DNA of 64,000 nt from Petaurus breviceps papuanus (lineage: Eukaryota > Chordata > Mammalia > Diprotodontia > Petauridae). Location: positions 73,291,817 to 73,355,816 of the forward strand of contig JAMXIF010000003.1 in the NCBI GenBank assembly GCA_028583685.1, in the 5' to 3' direction. Positions 23,726 to 33,639 of the stretch are shown one piece after another. The position numbers and the translations under genes were made by a program. The first letter of the stretch is position 1. Every line of letters begins with the position of its first letter. Under the pieces are notes generated by a model. The model was not told the DNA's origin. It made no database searches and worked only from the letters and a program-made list of their open reading frames with translations.

Positions 23726-24115
23726 GTGAGATTGCTTAAGGTAAAGAGCATTGGATTTGAACTTAGAAGACCTGAGTTTGAAACTCAAATCTGTGTGACC
23801 TTGGGTAAATCAGTTAATTTCTCTAGATCTAAATTTCTTTCTTTCTTTTTTTTTTTTTTTAAAGCAATCGGGGTTAAGTAACTTGCTCAAGGTTACATGG
23901 CCAGTTATTTCTGGGTGTGGTGCTGAGTATCTGAGCCCAGATTTTATCCAGGTCATCCCGACAATGGAGCCGGTGCTCTTGCTCGCTGTGCTACCTGGCC
24001 ACCCCTAGATCTAAATTTCTTTATAATGTATATGTATGTGTGTGGAGACTGTTGGACAACATAAGCACTGAAATTTCTTTTAGTTCTAAGTCTATGATTC
24101 TGTGATGAATCCTAT
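23726..24115 (+). mobile_element. MIR-like SINE split by a WSINE
   Basis: Head ggatttgaacttagaagacc, middle gtgaccttgggtaaatcagt, then interruption, then tgttggacaacataagcact and tagttctaagtctatgattc. The two halves read as one element once the insertion at 23841-24005 is set aside. Confidence 0.7.
23841..24005 (-). mobile_element. Young WSINE-type SINE, variant subfamily
   Basis: T-run, aaagcaatcggggttaagta, cttgctcaaggttacatggc, cagttatttctgggtgtggt, head ending tgctacctggccacccc. A perfect 17 bp target duplication, tagatctaaatttcttt, lies at 23824-23840 and 24006-24022. Body matches the variant at 8570-8714. Confidence 0.95.
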
Positions 24116-24404
24116 GTTTCATACTAACACAGATTCAATAATATAGGGACTTATTTTGTAAAACCAGGAACCAACGAGAAACAGATTTAAGCTTGATGCA
24201 AGGGATAACTTCCCAATGGTTACAGAAGTCCAAAGTGAAATTGACTTTCTCAGGGACCAGTGAATTCCACCTCACTGGAGTTCATTCATCCCAAGGCTGT
24301 GTGATCATGGAGCTCTTAGGTGAAATTTTCATGCAAGTGTGGGTAGACTAGATGACTTTTGAGGTTTATTCTAATTGAGATTTTGTGTGAAGTGATCCCC
24401 TTGG
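24116..24404. other. Unassigned DNA
   Basis: No repeat or gene recognised. Confidence 0.3.
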
Positions 24405-24628
24405 ACAACTAGGTAGTGTAGTGGAAAGTGTCAGGCCTAGAGTGAGGGAGATTCTTCTTTCTGAATTCAGATATGGCCTCACTCACTTACTAGCTGTGTG
24501 ACCCTGGGCAAGTGACTTAACCCTGTTTGTTTCAGTTCCTTATCTGTAAAATGAGTTGGAGAAGGAAATGGTGAACCACTCCAGTATCTTTGCTAAGGAA
24601 ACCCCTCATGGGGGACTAAACAACAGGG
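24405..24628 (+). mobile_element. Mar1-type CORE-SINE
   Basis: acaactaggtagtgtagtgg head, gtgtgaccctgggcaagtga, taaaatgagttggagaagga, accactccagtatctttgct and a tail with acccctcatgggg. Full Mar1 order. Confidence 0.9.
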
Positions 24629-25088
24629 TGATTCCCACCTTTTATTCTTCTCAAGTTTCATGGCTCCCATTTCATCATTCTTCTCATTCTGTCCTATTGT
24701 ACTGCATACCTAGACTTTTATGTTGATTTTATGGTATTTAAAATATGATTTTATTATCTTTAATTTTCATGGAGAAGTACAATTGTTAAATATTTTTTTC
24801 TTTTTATTCACTATTGGTCCTATCTATGAATTATTCACTGCTGAGTCCTTGATGAAGAATGTAATAACCAATCATGGAATTATTACTATAGGACAATACA
24901 ACATTCCTTATGGCTATTTGCTTTATGATATAATTTCTAAGAGCTCATTAGAACAAAAAACAGGGGCTATTCACTTTATGTTCCCTATTTGATCAAGACA
25001 TAGTTGAATTCTGGGGTTCTTTAGATATTCACTAACAGGACCTCCATAAACCTACAACATAATCCTGTCATAGAGGAAGACTTTTTTT
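24629..25088. other. Unassigned AT-rich DNA
   Basis: No gene recognised. A 90-codon open frame at 24720-24992 is AT-rich with no motif. Confidence 0.35.
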
Positions 25089-25089
25089 G

Positions 25090-25300
25090 AGAGACAGCAT
25101 GCTATAATAGAAAGAGTACTAGACTTGAAGTCAGCAAGACCCGAGTTTCAAATCCTTCCTCATATACTTAATAGCTGTGGGATTCTTTTCAAGTCATTTA
25201 ACTTCTCTGGAACTTTGCTTGCTTATTTGTAAAATGAGGGGTCTGGACTTGATGACTTCAAAAGATCCTTTTTACCTCTAAATCTATGATACCATGAGGG
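25090..25300 (+). mobile_element. MIR-like SINE
   Basis: gagtactagacttgaagtca, gtgggattcttttcaagtca, ttgtaaaatgaggggtctgg, acctctaaatctatgatacc. Same tail type as 18135 and 26700. Confidence 0.75.
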
Positions 25301-25305
25301 AAGTA

Positions 25306-25490
25306 TTCCAGCAGCTAAGACTGGGAAACAGGAAAAACTGAGTCTGAATTTTGTCTCAGACATTTACTGGCTGTGTAACTCTGGGCAAATCATTCAAACA
25401 TCTCTGTCCCTTAGTTTCTTCATCATATGTAAAGTCTTTGCAAACTTTAAGGTGTTATATAAATGCTAACTATTGATATTATCATAATTG
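25306..25490 (+). mobile_element. MIR-type CORE-SINE
   Basis: ctgaattttgtctcagacat, gtgtaactctgggcaaatca, cttagtttcttcatcatatg, and L2-like tail aaggtgttatataaatgcta. Confidence 0.7.
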
Positions 25491-25574
25491 GTATGTATCT
25501 TATTGGAAACTAAATTCTTTTAGAAATTCAGGTTGGCTTAACACCCTCTGGTAGAGCTGTTAGTTATTAGACTT

Positions 25575-25805
25575 GGTCCTAGAGAGCAGAAGTCAGACCA
25601 ATAAAGGAATATAATAGGGAGTCAAATTTTGCTCAGCTTGAGGGAAAAAAAAATTCCTTGCAGTTAAGATTGTACAAAAATGGAATAAATTGTCCTAAGG
25701 TTAATGGGTAGGGGAAGTTTGGGGGAGAAGGGAATGAAGGGAGGGTAGCAAGTTTCTCATCTCTAGGGGTCTTTAGGCAGAGAATGGATAACCACTAGAA
25801 AGGGT
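25575..25805 (+). mobile_element. L3/CR1 3' fragment
   Basis: gtcctagagagcagaagtca, then aaattccttgcagttaagat, aatggaataaattgtcctaa, and ttaggcagagaatggataac. Order and content match the CR1/L3 region just upstream of its tail. Confidence 0.6.
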
Positions 25806-25866
25806 AAAGTTGTATATGCCATTTTAAAGGGTATTTATGTTGGAAGTGTGTGCACACCAAAAACTG

Positions 25867-26440
25867 TGTGTAACAGAAATCCTTACCCAAATAATACTCA
25901 GAGGTTTCTCAAGGTAGGAAGCAGAAAAGAATGGTTTATTATGATCTCAAGAAAGGGCTACCCTCCTGACTAATGGTCAGGGAGGAGAAGCAATTTACAA
26001 AAGGAAATGGGTGAAGTTATAAAGCCCTAACTCAGAATTTTCCCCCACCCCCTCCTGACCCTTTTTTTCCATTAGCTAGAAGTCAGGTGCACAATCTAAG
26101 TGTGGCAATCTATCTCAAGTACCGGAACAAGGAAACAGTAGACCATCCAATGTACATTTCAGTGAGCAATTCTTTCCTTATTTGGCATATCTTGTGCTGA
26201 GGTGTCACTGAGGAGAGGGGTGACTCCCTACAGCTCTGAGGTTTGAGTCCTTGTAAAATCATGTGATCTCCAGAGAAGGGGAACTTGGGCCTGTTTCCCA
26301 TAAAAAGCCTTACTAGATTTGAGAGTATAGTCTGAGAAGTTTTCACTTCTCTCACTCAGAAGGGTTAGATTCTTTGATTCCTGTCCACTTGACATTCTAA
26401 TTCTATGCTTCTACAAATACTGGGTCTCCCACTCTATCCA
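25867..26440 (-). mobile_element. LTR fossil, minus strand
   Basis: On the minus strand a TATA-like ggctttataacttc, a polyadenylation signal in cataataaaccattc about 120 bases downstream, and an end of tttctgttaca. This U3-R-U5 order is typical of an endogenous-retrovirus LTR. It appears solitary and broken; no internal genes adjoin. The right boundary is approximate and no target duplication was found. Confidence 0.55.
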
Positions 26441-26534
26441 AACCAGTGATTTCCGAAGCATAGGTTTGCTGTCTGGAATAGATCAGAATAGGCCTAAGTA
26501 AGCTCTATTTAATTCAGAGTATTTATTAAGCATT

Positions 26535-26735
26535 GTAACAGAAGATAGAGCACTAGCTCTGGAGTGTGAGGATCTGAGTTCAAATTCTAACTCTATGCTG
26601 TCTTCTTTTGTGATATTGTTGAGCAAGTTTCTTAATTTCCCTGGACCTCACCTATGGACCTATCTGTAAGATGAGGCGTTGAACTACATGACTTCTGAAG
26701 TTGCTTTCAATTGAAAATCTATGATCGATCCTGAA
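26535..26735 (+). mobile_element. MIR-like SINE
   Basis: gagcactagctctggagtgt, gagttcaaattctaactcta, ctgtaagatgaggcgttgaa, tcaattgaaaatctatgatc. Confidence 0.7.
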
Positions 26736-26794
26736 TTATGGAATCTAACATTCAGAAGAAATCTTTACAGGTTGTCTGATCCAACAGACAGCAA

Positions 26795-27050
26795 GGTGGT
26801 ACAGGTGATAAGAGGGCCAGGCCTGGAGTCCGAAAGACTCAGCTTTGTGAGTTCCAATCTGGCTTCAGATGCTTATTAGCTGTGTGGTCCTGTGCAAGTC
26901 ACTTAACCCTGTTTGCCTCAGTTTTCTCATCTGTAAAATGAGCTGGAGAAGGAAATGGCAAACCACTCCAGTATGTCTAAAAAGAAAACCCCAAATGGGG
27001 ACCCAGAGAGTAGAACCTGAAATGACTCAACAACAACAAAATCCAATAGA
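26795..27050 (+). mobile_element. Mar1-type CORE-SINE
   Basis: gcaaggtggtacaggtgata head, gtcctgtgcaagtcacttaa, aaatgagctggagaaggaaa, aaccactccagtatgtctaa, tail with acccagagagtagaacctga and ending caacaacaac. Near full length. Confidence 0.9.
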
Positions 27051-27059
27051 CTAGTGCAG

Positions 27060-27132
27060 GTAAGGTGACAAAGATTGAATGAAAAGATGAGGTCTTTGCC
27101 CTCATGGAGTTTACAATCCAGTTATTGTGCTC
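27060..27132 (-). mobile_element. L2 3' fragment
   Basis: gaggtctttgccctcatgga and gtttacaatccagtta match reversed L2 3' UTR. Confidence 0.45.
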
Positions 27133-28120
27133 CTCCTTGTATAGTCTATGGGTCTATTTTCTCCTTAGATCTTGCTTAGGTAAAAATCTTTAGGTCCCTC
27201 TACAATATAGCAACAGACGATGGAGAGCTGATAAGAAACTAGTTTATCAGCTCTGTTTTCCTTCCCCCATCCTTTCCCCTCAGTAAATAGTGTTATCTGA
27301 CTTCTTTGGTTTCTTGTTTTCCCTTGCCATGAATTGCAGCCTCAAAGCAATTACCAAGACTCCTTTCTGAAATGGAACAGTTTAAGTCGTTTCAAGAACC
27401 AGTGGGCTTTTCCCCCTTAATATACCACAGTGAAACACATATATTTACTGTCCAGATTGTATCCCTTCTCCCTGCAACGTGAGGCTCCCAAAACCCATGT
27501 TTCAAGTTTAAACAGAGGAGTCTTGATATTGCTCCAAAAGGAAGTTTCTCTCAGAAAAAAAATAGATGTTTTGCCACAGAAAGCAGTTTGAAATAGGGCA
27601 CTTGGTGAGCTTTTGTTCTTGCCTGTTAAACAGCTTAAGCTTTAGAAGCGCCTGTGTGAGTTCAGCTTTTGCATTTGAGTCCTAATGCTGAATCCATTAA
27701 AGGGTTCTGTTGAGCCTGCAGTGAATTTCCGGGTTCCTAAGAGGACGCTCCAAGCTCTGTTAACTCCTTTGAAGCTGCATGGCCTCAGGCTACATCTTCT
27801 ATAGTCTGGGGGAGAAGGGGTAGAAATCAGTACAAAGGTTGAAATTACTTTTTTCTGGCTCTTAAATTTCCTTCAGAGAGGCAGTGGTTGGCCTGTACTA
27901 TTTAAAAAGCTCATAGAACCATTTCAGTTTCTGGGTAGAAACAATGTCCTTCTGTGCCCCTTTCCTGCTGCTTTTTGGGATGCTTAGGTGTTAATGGCTA
28001 AAAGGAAGGTACCAGATCTCAGTCCATTCTGATAAGGGAGAGCCCATTGTGATTCTCTTGGGCAATGGATCTCAATTTAAAACAAAATTATGTTGGAGCT
28101 ATCCAGTAATTGTGCTGTTT
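27133..28120. other. Repeat-poor island
   Basis: About 1 kb without any repeat signature I can see, with more balanced base composition than its surroundings (27600-27800 especially). No open frame or splice pattern supports an exon. It is the best candidate in the window for a conserved regulatory element, but conservation cannot be judged from one sequence. Confidence 0.35.
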
Positions 28121-28124
28121 TAAC

Positions 28125-28300
28125 ATTTCAGATTGTATGATTTAGAGCTAGAAGATGCTATATAGATGATTTAGTCCAACCCCCTCCTAGTATAGCTGAA
28201 GGAAATAGGAAACTCAGAGAGGCTCAGAATTTGCTCAAGGTCACTCAGGTAGTGAATAGTGGAATTATTTTGAGCCCAGGCTCTTAGATCATCTATATCT
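28125..28300 (-). mobile_element. MIR-like SINE fragment
   Basis: tagatgatttagtccaaccc, aatttgctcaaggtcactca, tgagcccaggctcttagatc read as a reversed MIR-type SINE. Confidence 0.5.
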
Positions 28301-28349
28301 TGGACATTTTTAAAATTTAATTTTTTACTATTTAAATACTCAAATGGAC

Positions 28350-28815
28350 ATGTGAAACTGACAGAGTTTGAGAGACATGGTTTCTAGGTAATTAATGATT
28401 TTATTAATCAGGCTAACAATAATAAGAGGGGTCTGTGGCATTTGAGAATGCCACAGAACCCTCATGGAACCTATTCAGTGCTCATATGCCCTTGGAAGAA
28501 TGGGTGTTCCTTAGGGTGGCAATCAACTCTGATTGGTTAACAATTAATGAGAATGAATATTATAATGATAGGTGAACCTATTGTAATGAAGGGCTGGGAG
28601 ACTGGACCTTGATTATATCATTGACTTCCAGACCACCCTCAGTCTTGGGCAATCTATGCAAAGAATTTATCCTCACTCCAACCTTGGAATTCACCTTAGC
28701 TATAATCTTTATAAGGTTCTCTAGTTGGGTGTGACAATAATTCCAAGATCTTATCACATCATCATCCCTGCCCTTCAGAAAACCAAGCTTTGACCTTAGA
28801 TCTCCCCAAATATTG
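28350..28815 (-). mobile_element. Possible LTR fossil
   Basis: On the minus strand: a CCAAT motif in aaccaatcagag, an aataaaatcatt signal about 60 bases from an end reading gtcagtttcaca. The layout is LTR-like, but I have no second copy and no target duplication. Broken and solitary if real. Confidence 0.4.
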
Positions 28816-29333
28816 GTTATTTAATAATAATTTTCTCTCAGATCTCACCAATTTGAATACTCCTTGTAATGATGTAGATTACCACCCTTCTATTTTCCAT
28901 TTTCTCCCATAAATTCACCACAGAGTATTTATTTCACATGCTGAACACCTTCTGTGTTTTCTCTTGACATCACAAGGATACAGATGAGGCACTTACCATG
29001 TTTTGCTTTGTCATAGAACTGGCCCATATTTTTTCCCTTCCTTTTTTCTTTTTGTTTCCTTCATTTCCCTGATGACATTTTAATACTATTCTTCTTTAAA
29101 ATTCCTTATTGATTATACATATAGCCTCCTCATAAATATCTTACACTATCCCTGAAATCTCCACACTTTTTTCTCCACCTTGTCCCCATAACTTTGTCAT
29201 CCTGGAAGATGCCTTTATTACTCTGAAAGAGCCCTCAGTGACCATCTTAACCCAGAAGATCCTGCCAACCCCTCTAGCCCCTACCTTTGATTGATTAGTT
29301 ACTATATTTTAAGGTAGGACAATTTGGGTCAAT
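28816..29333. other. Unassigned DNA
   Basis: Pyrimidine-rich, no gene or named repeat recognised. Confidence 0.3.
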
Positions 29334-29384
29334 CATATTGTTGCAATTTCAAGGTGTGTTTCAGGGTCATTTTAAAAGAATTCA
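29334..29384 (-). mobile_element. LTR fossil, left piece (before HAL1)
   Basis: tttcaaggtgtgtttcaggg and aaaagaattca correspond to the segment of the LTR at 17170-17230 that ends aaagaattcagagtcagac. The rest of this LTR lies at 33920-34480 beyond the HAL1, so this is the other side of one broken LTR. Confidence 0.5.
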
Positions 29385-30036
29385 TAAGGGGCAGAGTCAA
29401 GATGGAAGAGTAGAAACAGGACTTCTGCTGGGCTCCGACATCCACTTCTTCCAATTCATGTAAAAGGTGACTCTGAACAAACTTTGGAACTACAGAACCC
29501 ACAAAATGACACAGAGAAACTAACCTCCTGCTGAGGACAAGTCAGGGCAGGCCTGACCAGCCACCAGCTAGAAAGATTTCAGATCACCAGCAGCCGTCGC
29601 GGTTTCCAGAATTATCAACACATAGATGCTAAGGACAAAGTGAGAGGTCAGTGCAGTGTGGACTTTGGGATCCAGTGGTTTAGGAGTGTAGTTGGCCTTT
29701 GCCCCTGGGGCAAGAAGCTGTTGAGGTGCAGTGGCCATGTAGCCACAGCCACATGGCAGCTTCAACTCCTGGCCTGAAGATTGTAGGGGCACCAAGAGAC
29801 CAGTCTGAGGGGTAATCACTCTTGCTTTAACCTGCTTGGATCTGGATTGTTGTTTAGGGTGGAGGTCCTAGGGTGTGTGACCAGCTTTCCAGAAGGTGTG
29901 GAGACTTCAGAGAGGGCACCCAACTAATACCTTCAGCAGCTGAAAAAGCCCCAGTAATTGGGACAAAGTTCCCCTGTCTGGTAGCAGAGTCCTACTGTGG
30001 AAAAAAAGCCCAAAAGTCAAGTAATTGAGTGGCAAC

Positions 30037-31077
30037 ATGAGCAAACGAGGGAAGCAAAGGAAGCAGAGCAGCCCAACTTTACGCTCCTATTTTGGGGACA
30101 AAAAGGATCAAAGCATGGAACAGGAGGAAGACAACAAAGTCAGAACTCCTGCACCAAAAGCTTCCAGGAAAAATACGAGCTGGTTACAGGCCATAGAGGA
30201 TCTTAAAAAGGATTCTGAAAACCAAATAAGAGAAGTGGAGGAAAAATTGGAAAGAGAAATGAGAACAATGCAAGAAAATTATGAAATGAGAGTCAACAAC
30301 CTGAATGAAGAAAATAACACCTTAAAATAGACTAACTCAAATGGCAAAAGAGGCTCAAAAAGGCATCAAGGAGAATGCCTTAAAAAGCCGAATTTTCCAG
30401 ATGGAAAAAGAATCTCAAAAGCTCACTGAAAAAAATCATTCCTTTAGAATTAGACTGGAGCAAATGGAAGCTAGTGACTTTATGAGAAATCAAGATACTA
30501 TTAAACAGATCCAAACAAAAGAAAAAATAAAAGGCAATGTGAAATATCTCATTGGGAAAACCACTGACCTGGAAAATAGATCCAGGAGAGATAATTTAAA
30601 CATTATTGGACTACCTGAAAGCCATGATCAAAGAAAGAACCTAGAAATCATCCTCCAAGAAATTCTCAAGGAAAATTGCCCTGATATTTTAGAACCAGAG
30701 GGCAAAATAGAGGTTGAAAGAATCCACCAATCACCTCCTGAAAAAGATCAAAAAAGATAACTCCTAGGAATATTATAGCCAGGTTATGGAATTCCCAGAT
30801 CAAGGAGAAAATATTACAAGCAGCCAGGAAGAAACAATTTGAATATTGTGGAAACACCATCAGGATAACCTAGGATCTGGCAGCTTCCACACTGACGGGT
30901 CAAAGGGCTTGGAATTTGATATTCCGGAGGTCAAAGGAGCTGGGATTAAAACTAAGAATCACCTACCCAGCAAAACTGAGTACCATGTTTCAGGGGAAAA
31001 TATGGTCATTCTTGATGAAAAAACCAGAGTGGAACAGAAAATTTGACATTCAGTTACTAGAAGCAAGAGAAACATGA
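30037..31077 (+). pseudogene. HAL1/L1 ORF1 protein gene, lightly broken
   Basis: ORF1p of L1-type elements is a trimeric nucleic-acid chaperone. The ATG at 30037 opens MSKRGKQRKQ, a basic N-terminus. A heptad-rich coiled coil spans about 30190-30480 (repeats such as KLEREMRTMQ and QKLTEKNHSF). The RRM begins near 30577 with RSRRDNLNIIGLPES, the family hallmark. The C-terminal domain near 30900-31005 carries AWNLIFRRSKELGL and LRITYPAKLS. Total about 347 codons, the usual size. Two frame changes (near 30330 and in an A-run near 30750) and a stop near 30868 (DLAAS block) disable it. The last codon before TGA at 31075 is read in the starting frame. No ORF2 follows. Confidence 0.8.
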
Positions 31078-31630
31078 GAAGGTAAACAGGGAAGAGAAAT
31101 CATAAGGAACTTATCAAAGTTGAACTATTTATATCCCTATAAGGAAAAAATGATAATTATAACTGATGAAACTTTTCTCAGAATGAGAATAGTTGAAGGG
31201 AATAGAAATGTATATCCATATCCATACACACACACATACATTGATATATATGTCTATGTATGAGGGTATATGGGCATATGAATATATATGTGATTGTGTG
31301 TATATATGTGTACAGGTATATATAGATAGAGAGCACAGGATCAATTTAATAGGAAGGGATGATACTTAAAAGGTGATATTAAGAGGTGAGAGAGTAATAT
31401 AATGAGAGGGGATGGGGAGTGAAAGAATGGGGTAAACTATCTCATATAGAAGAGGTAAGGGAAAATGTTACAATGAAGTGGAAGAACAGGAAGGCAAAAA
31501 GGAATGGGTCAACCTTATACTCATTGAATTTGGTTTAGGGAGGGATTGACATACACACTAAATGGGTATCTCACCCTACAGAAGAGTAGGGGGGAAGGGA
31601 ATGAAAGGGGGGGGAATGCTGGAAGGGAGG

Positions 31631-32167
31631 TGTAGCAGCAAGCACCCCAAGCGTCCTCAGGGTTTGCTGCCAATACAGGTTCTTGTATCTGCTTTGATAA
31701 AGGAAAGCAACTCAAAATGGGTTAACAAGCTTACTTTAATCAGTCAAACATATATCGTTTACCTCATTCAGGGGAAAAAGGTCAGCACCCCGAACTTCAG
31801 AGTATACAGGCAGAATTATCAACACAGAAACAAATCAAGTAGACAGCTTTCCAAACTGTCCAACCATTACATCCATACCAAATCAACATCTGGGTTTCAA
31901 CATCTGGGTTTTTCAAAGCCGGGGGGCTCTGGACAACGGCTTCCCAGAATCCATATCAAATCACAGAACACTTCTCAAAGTGAGCCCCGAAACAAAGCTA
32001 CCCATCAGGGCTTATATAGCCTTCTCCTGGCTCAGAGAATGTAACAACCTTATTGACCCACTGGCCAATCAAAAAGTATCTACTGAAAAACAAGCTCCCA
32101 CCCCAGGCTTCAGGTGCACTTTAGCCTAGGGGCAGGAAAGATCTTCCAAATTTACATTCCCATTACA
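31631..32167 (-). repeat. ERV 3' LTR (left copy)
   Basis: 537 bp. On the minus strand: inverted CCAAT (gattggccag), TATA box in ggctatataagcc, an attaaa signal in gattaaagtaagc, and end ttgctgctaca. Same parts and order as the right copy. Confidence 0.9.
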
Positions 32168-32838
32168 TTTGGCCCCAAGATCTTTCATGCCCATAGCATA
32201 GACAATTTACTTTTGAATTAGCACTAAACATCTCTTAGGTCACATTTTCAAGATACAGAGCTAAAGTTACCAAAGTTGCAACTGGGCCTTAAACAAACAC
32301 AAAGTACTTTGCATTATCACCTCAATTCAAAACAAGAGTCCAAATAAAGTTCTCTAGGGCAGGGGGAGGGGAGTGTCCTTCCCCTCACACAGCTCCAGCC
32401 CCTGCTTCCAAATACAGAGAGGGGACTGGGCAACAAAACCAAAAAGGTAGGGTTCCTTGGGGGTCCAAGGCACTTCATCCCATCCACCATAGTCATAAGT
32501 CCATCCTCCCCCTGGGTCCCAAACTGTGAGATGCAGCCAGGAAACACATTCAGTGCCCCTGCTTTGCTGCTCAGTTCTTATCTTTTCCGGTGGCTGAATT
32601 CTGAACTCCTGGCTTCCTTCTCCTCCTGCAGGCGGCAGCTGCTCCTGGCTTCTGCCCAGGTCCTGATGCAGGCAGCTCACCATTCCTGCTCTCAGCTCAG
32701 CGAAGTCTGCATGCAGGCCATTCTTCTCTCCTGCTCCACGGCTCCACAGAGTCATAGCTACCACAACTGGGAAACAAACAATTATCCCAGCCCCCATAAT
32801 TTCCTTTTACTCTGCAGATCCTGTTCGTGACGCCATTT

Positions 32839-33367
32839 TGTAGCAGCAAGCACCCCAGCGTCCCCAGGGTTTGCTACCAACACAGGTTCTTGGATCTGCT
32901 TTGATAAAGGAAAGCAACTCAAAATGGTTTAACAAGCTTACTTTAATTAGTCAAACATATATCATTTACCTCGTTCAGGGGAAAAAGGTCAGCACCCCGA
33001 ACTTCAGAGTATACAGGCAGAATTATCAACACAGAAACAGATCAAGTAGACAGCTTTCCAAACTGTCCAACCATTACATCCATACCAAATCAACATCTGG
33101 GTTTCAACATCTGGGTTTTTCAAAGCTGGGGGGCTCTGGACAACGGCTTCCCAGAATCCAGATCAAATCACAGAACACTTCTTAAAGTGAGCCCCAAAAC
33201 AAAGCTACACATCAGGGCTTATATAGCCTTCTCCTGGCTCAGAGAATGTAACAACCTTATTGACCAATCAAAAAGTATGTATTGAAAAACAAGCCTCCCA
33301 CCCCAGGCTTCAGGTGCACTTTAGCCTAGGGGCAGGGAAGAGCTTCCAAATTTACATTCCCATTACA
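32839..33367 (-). repeat. ERV 5' LTR (right copy)
   Basis: 529 bp, about 96 percent like the left copy. Its inner edge abuts a primer-binding-like site (minus strand, three bases after the LTR), which is why it is taken as the 5' LTR. Confidence 0.9.
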
Positions 33368-33639
33368 GGAGGCTGGCTGGGGGCGGGGAGAAGGAAGTTG
33401 GAAGCACCCACTTTTGAAAAGGGACAGGATCAAAGTAGAGAATAGAGCAGGTGGGAGGTGGGATAGGAGGGAGGGAAATATAGTCAGTATTTTACAATCT
33501 ATCCACTATGGAAATGTTTTGCATAACTACACATGTACAACCTATACTGAATTGCTTACTTTCCCAGTAAAGGTGGGTGATAAGTGGGAAGGGAATGAAT
33601 CTGGAATTCAAAGTTTTAAAATCAAATGTTTAAATATAT

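Larger units (their letters stand above)
31631..33367 (-). mobile_element. Small non-autonomous endogenous retrovirus, both LTRs
   Basis: Two direct LTRs (31631-32167 and 32839-33367), each running tg...ca, flank a 671 bp interior. A 5 bp target duplication, ggagg, lies at 31626-31630 and 33368-33372 inside the HAL1. Minus orientation is shown by a primer-binding-like tggcgtcacgaacagg just inside the right LTR and a purine-rich ggggccaaa just inside the left one. The interior is far too short for gag, pro, pol and env, and none is recognised. The LTRs differ at roughly 20 sites plus small gaps, about 4 percent, suggesting an insertion some millions of years old. A replication-incompetent fossil. 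Confidence 0.9.

Noticed and set aside
32354-32797. A 147-codon minus-strand open frame within the small ERV
   Set aside because: It lies in the non-autonomous interior and resembles no retroviral protein I know. Not called as a gene.
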